Positions 30,009 to 31,603 of a DNA stretch of 31,603 nt are shown here, one piece after another (within the stretch, counting starts at the first letter, position 1; each line of letters opens with the position of its first letter). The notes below the pieces were generated by a model. The model was not told where the DNA came from. It ran no database searches and saw nothing but the letters and a program-made list of their open reading frames with translations. Source of the DNA: UBA877 sp035506155 (GTDB lineage Bacteria > Chloroflexota > Anaerolineae > Anaerolineales > Villigracilaceae); the NCBI GenBank assembly GCA_035506155.1, contig DATJPX010000072.1, positions 1-31,603 on the forward strand. Direction: 5' to 3'. A program made the translations under genes and the position numbers.

Positions 30009-30395
30009 CTACTTGACTTCGACGACGGCGCCGGCTTCTTCCAACTTCTTCTTGGCATCCATGGCGGCGTCCTTGCCGACGGCGCCCAAGACTTTGGCAT
30101 CCGCGCTCTCGGCCAGGGCCTTGGCCTCGGTGAGGCTCAGGTTGACCAGCTGGCGGATGACCTTGATGACCTCGATCTTCTTGGGGCCGGCATCCTTGAT
30201 GACGACATCGAATTCGGTCTTCTCTTCGGCGGCTTCAGCAGCACCACCGGCGGCGGCACCACCGGCAACGGCGGCGACAGCAACGGGAGCGGCGGCGGAA
30301 ACGCCCCATTTCTCTTCCAGTTTCTTGACCAGCTCAGCAGCCTCGAGAACGGAGAGCCCGCTCAACTGCTCGACGATTTTATCCAGATCAGCCAT
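30009..30395 (-). CDS. rplL: large ribosomal subunit protein bL12 (L7/L12)
   Basis: 128 aa, ATG after GAAGGAG. The N-terminal dimerisation helices (LDKIVEQLSGLSVLEAAELVKKLEEKWGV) are followed by an Ala/Gly-rich hinge (residues about 34-58). The C-terminal factor-binding domain (EKTEFDVVIKDAGPKKIEVIKVIRQL, then LTEAKALAESA, ending KKKLEEAGAVVEVK) is standard. It forms the ribosomal stalk with L10 and recruits translation GTPases. It follows rplJ by 69 nt in the same transcript. Confidence 0.98.
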   Translation of the reverse strand: MADLDKIVEQLSGLSVLEAAELVKKLEEKWGVSAAAPVAVAAVAGGAAAGGAAEAAEEKTEFDVVIKDAGPKKIEVIKVIRQLVNLSLTEAKALAESADAKVLGAVGKDAAMDAKKKLEEAGAVVEVK

Positions 30396-30464
30396 TTCAA
30401 AACTCCTTCAAAGTTTCTTGAGAATATTTTATTTGATGTGACGACGTTCGTCGTCGCCAATCGA

Positions 30465-30998
30465 TCATGCCGCGGCGGGCGCAGCCTTGTCGGAATATGC
30501 CTTGACCACAGAGGCCAGGGACCGGCCAGGCTCGGCCAGCGTGCGGACCAGTTTGCTCGCGGGAGCCTGGATGACGCCCAGCAACTGGGCTCGCAGGACC
30601 GGCAGGGACGGCAGGTTGGAGAGCGCCTTGACCTGGGCAGCATTGAGGACTTCCGCGCCCATGAAACCGCCTTTGATCTTGACGGCTTCCATGCCCTTGG
30701 TCGCTTCGGTCAGCGCCTTGGCGAACCCGGCGGGATCGGAATATGCAAACCCGATGGCCGTGCTTTTCTCCGTGATGCCTTCCGGGACCTTGTAGCCGGC
30801 CTTTTCCAGGGCGATCTTCGCCAGGGTGTTCTTGACGACATGGAACTCACCGCCGGCTTCGCGCGCCTTGGCGCGGATTACATCCAGGTCCTTCATCTTC
30901 AAACCGGCATATTGCACCAGGACGACGGCCTGACTCTTGCCAAGCCAACCCGTATACTCGGCTAGCATGGACTCTTTCTGTACCTTTGATTTTGCCAA
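30465..30998 (-). CDS. rplJ: large ribosomal subunit protein uL10
   Basis: 177 aa. The start is a TTG at 30998, chosen because AAAGGAGGTGAT lies 9 nt before it; the first in-frame ATG (codon 11) would cut the conserved N-terminus. MAKSKVQKESMLAEYTGWLGKSQAVVLVQYAGLKMKDLDVIRAKAREAGGEFHVVKNTL is the L10 rRNA-binding fold, and the C-terminal helix (LVRTLAEPGRSLASVVKAYSD) is the L12-binding spine. The rare start and the structured leader suggest control at translation. Confidence 0.97.
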   Translation of the reverse strand: MAKSKVQKESMLAEYTGWLGKSQAVVLVQYAGLKMKDLDVIRAKAREAGGEFHVVKNTLAKIALEKAGYKVPEGITEKSTAIGFAYSDPAGFAKALTEATKGMEAVKIKGGFMGAEVLNAAQVKALSNLPSLPVLRAQLLGVIQAPASKLVRTLAEPGRSLASVVKAYSDKAAPAAA

Positions 30999-31004
30999 AG
31001 AATA

Positions 31005-31206
31005 TCACCTCCTTTCCAATCAAAAAGTCTTTGCCCGAGCGTATCAGGCAAAGACTTTTTCACTCCGGTAAGGGAGGAGGTGACTTGCCCCCCGATACGG
31101 GGGGTTCCACCAGTCTTCACCTGGGCAGGGAATTAAGCTCTTCGACAATGCTCAGAGCACCTGCTGTCTACGGCGAAGGAAAATCTCTCGGGCTATCCGA
31201 ATAATG
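31005..31206 (-). promoter_or_regulatory. ribosomal protein L10 leader (autoregulatory rplJL leader)
   Basis: Between rplA and rplJ the minus strand carries CCGTAGACAGCAGGTGCTC, then GAGCTTAATTCCCTGCCCAGG and a CCCCCC/GGGGGG hairpin (31088-31104). These are hallmarks of the L10 leader family bound by the L10-L12 complex. The segment TCACCTCCT (31075-31083) is perfectly complementary to the rplJ ribosome site (31005-31013). Confidence 0.9.
31022..31060 (-). terminator. attenuator hairpin in the L10 leader
   Basis: AAAAAGTCTTTGCC and GGCAAAGACTTTTT form a perfect 14-bp stem with an 11-nt loop, followed by GATT. It has terminator form and lies just before the rplJ ribosome site, so it probably attenuates transcription into rplJL. 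Confidence 0.85.
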
Positions 31207-31603
31207 CTATTCGGCTTCCTCCAACGACTGGGCCAGGTTGGCGTCCACTTTGACGCCGGGGCCCATCGTAGAAGTCATGGTGATGTGCTTGATGTAATTG
31301 CCCTTGGCCGCCGCGGGGCGGGCCTTCTTGATGGCATCCATCAGAGCCGCGAAGTTTTCGTTGAGTTTCTTCTCTTCGAACGAGGCCTTGCCGATCGAGA
31401 CATGAATGTTGGAGGTCTTGTCCAGGCGGAATTCGACGCGCCCGGCCTTGGACTCGGTCACGGCCCGGGCCATGTCTTCCGGCCCGACCACCGTGCCGGC
31501 TTTCGGGTTCGGCATCAGGCCGCGCGGGCCGAGCACGCGCCCGAGCTTGCCGACTTTGCCCATCATATCGGGCGTGGCGATGGCGACGTCGAAGTCCAGC
31601 CAG
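31207..31603 (-). CDS. rplA: large ribosomal subunit protein uL1, C-terminal part (cut by the window edge)
   Basis: About 131 codons are visible. They open WLDFDVAIATPDMMGKVG in the frame that runs off the edge and continue with the L1 hallmark LGRVLGPRGLMPNPKAGTV. KAGRVEFRLDKTSNIHVSIGKASF, ARPAAAKGNYIKHITMTSTMGPGVKVD and the stop at 31207 follow. This is domain II and the end of domain I; the N-terminal part lies beyond the window. L1 forms the mobile stalk of the large subunit. The order L1-L10-L12 is the usual bacterial one. Confidence 0.97.
   Translation of the reverse strand, partial: WLDFDVAIATPDMMGKVGKLGRVLGPRGLMPNPKAGTVVGPEDMARAVTESKAGRVEFRLDKTSNIHVSIGKASFEEKKLNENFAALMDAIKKARPAAAKGNYIKHITMTSTMGPGVKVDANLAQSLEEAE

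Overview
The window looks like chromosomal DNA of a GC-rich bacterium, most probably Chloroflexota (Anaerolineae-like). That assignment is an inference. It rests on several lipoproteins with Thr/Pro-rich linkers after the lipobox, a two-domain phosphofructokinase, typical L1-L10-L7/L12 genes, and a ubiquitin-like operon of a kind reported by comparative genomics in this part of the bacterial tree. I see no phage, transposase, tRNA or rRNA genes.

Layout. 1-4221 (minus): the 5' part of a methyltransferase, a C39-like protein with DUF5648-type repeats, and an alpha/beta-hydrolase lipoprotein behind an amine-oxidase-type flavoprotein. 4392-6440 (plus): an SDR and a TolB-like propeller lipoprotein. 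6557-9360: an FHA protein (minus), a cytochrome P450 (plus) and a STAS protein (minus). 9571-11650 (plus): a translationally coupled set of two cytosolic trypsin-like proteases and a LuxR-type regulator with a pseudo-receiver. 11765-14063: a small hypothetical protein, a PadR-HAAS membrane protein pair whose operator lies inside its promoter, and an SH3b-like lipoprotein. 14197-20440 (minus): a eukaryote-like tandem phosphofructokinase, an orphan urocanase (hutU), an Rrf2 regulator, a toast-rack-like lipoprotein and a HAD phosphatase. 20506-23266 (plus): a ZnPLC-like protein, a DUF1232 protein, a PQQ-type sugar dehydrogenase lipoprotein and a small Cys-rich protein.

The centrepiece is a seven-gene minus-strand operon (promoter 29893-29920, terminator 23490-23521). 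In order it encodes a GntR/FadR-type HTH fused to an E1-like activating enzyme, a membrane-anchored RING-like protein, an E2-like conjugating enzyme carrying its own N-terminal ubiquitin-like domain, a free ubiquitin-like protein ending in Ala-Gly, a JAMM/JAB isopeptidase, a polytopic membrane FHA protein and a membrane-anchored VWA protein. Together these form an apparently complete activation, conjugation, ligation and removal pathway. It has a membrane face, and its own E1 may repress it through a TGGTC-N-GACCA operator at the start of the transcript. Several members share a short PKPx[IL]xL-type segment near their C-terminus or next to the RING.

The right edge is the conserved rplA-rplJ-rplL cluster, with an L10 leader that contains an attenuator hairpin and a segment perfectly complementary to the rplJ Shine-Dalgarno. 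Several promoters consist of TATAAT or TATGAT followed by only 6-7 nt before ATG, which points to leaderless transcripts.
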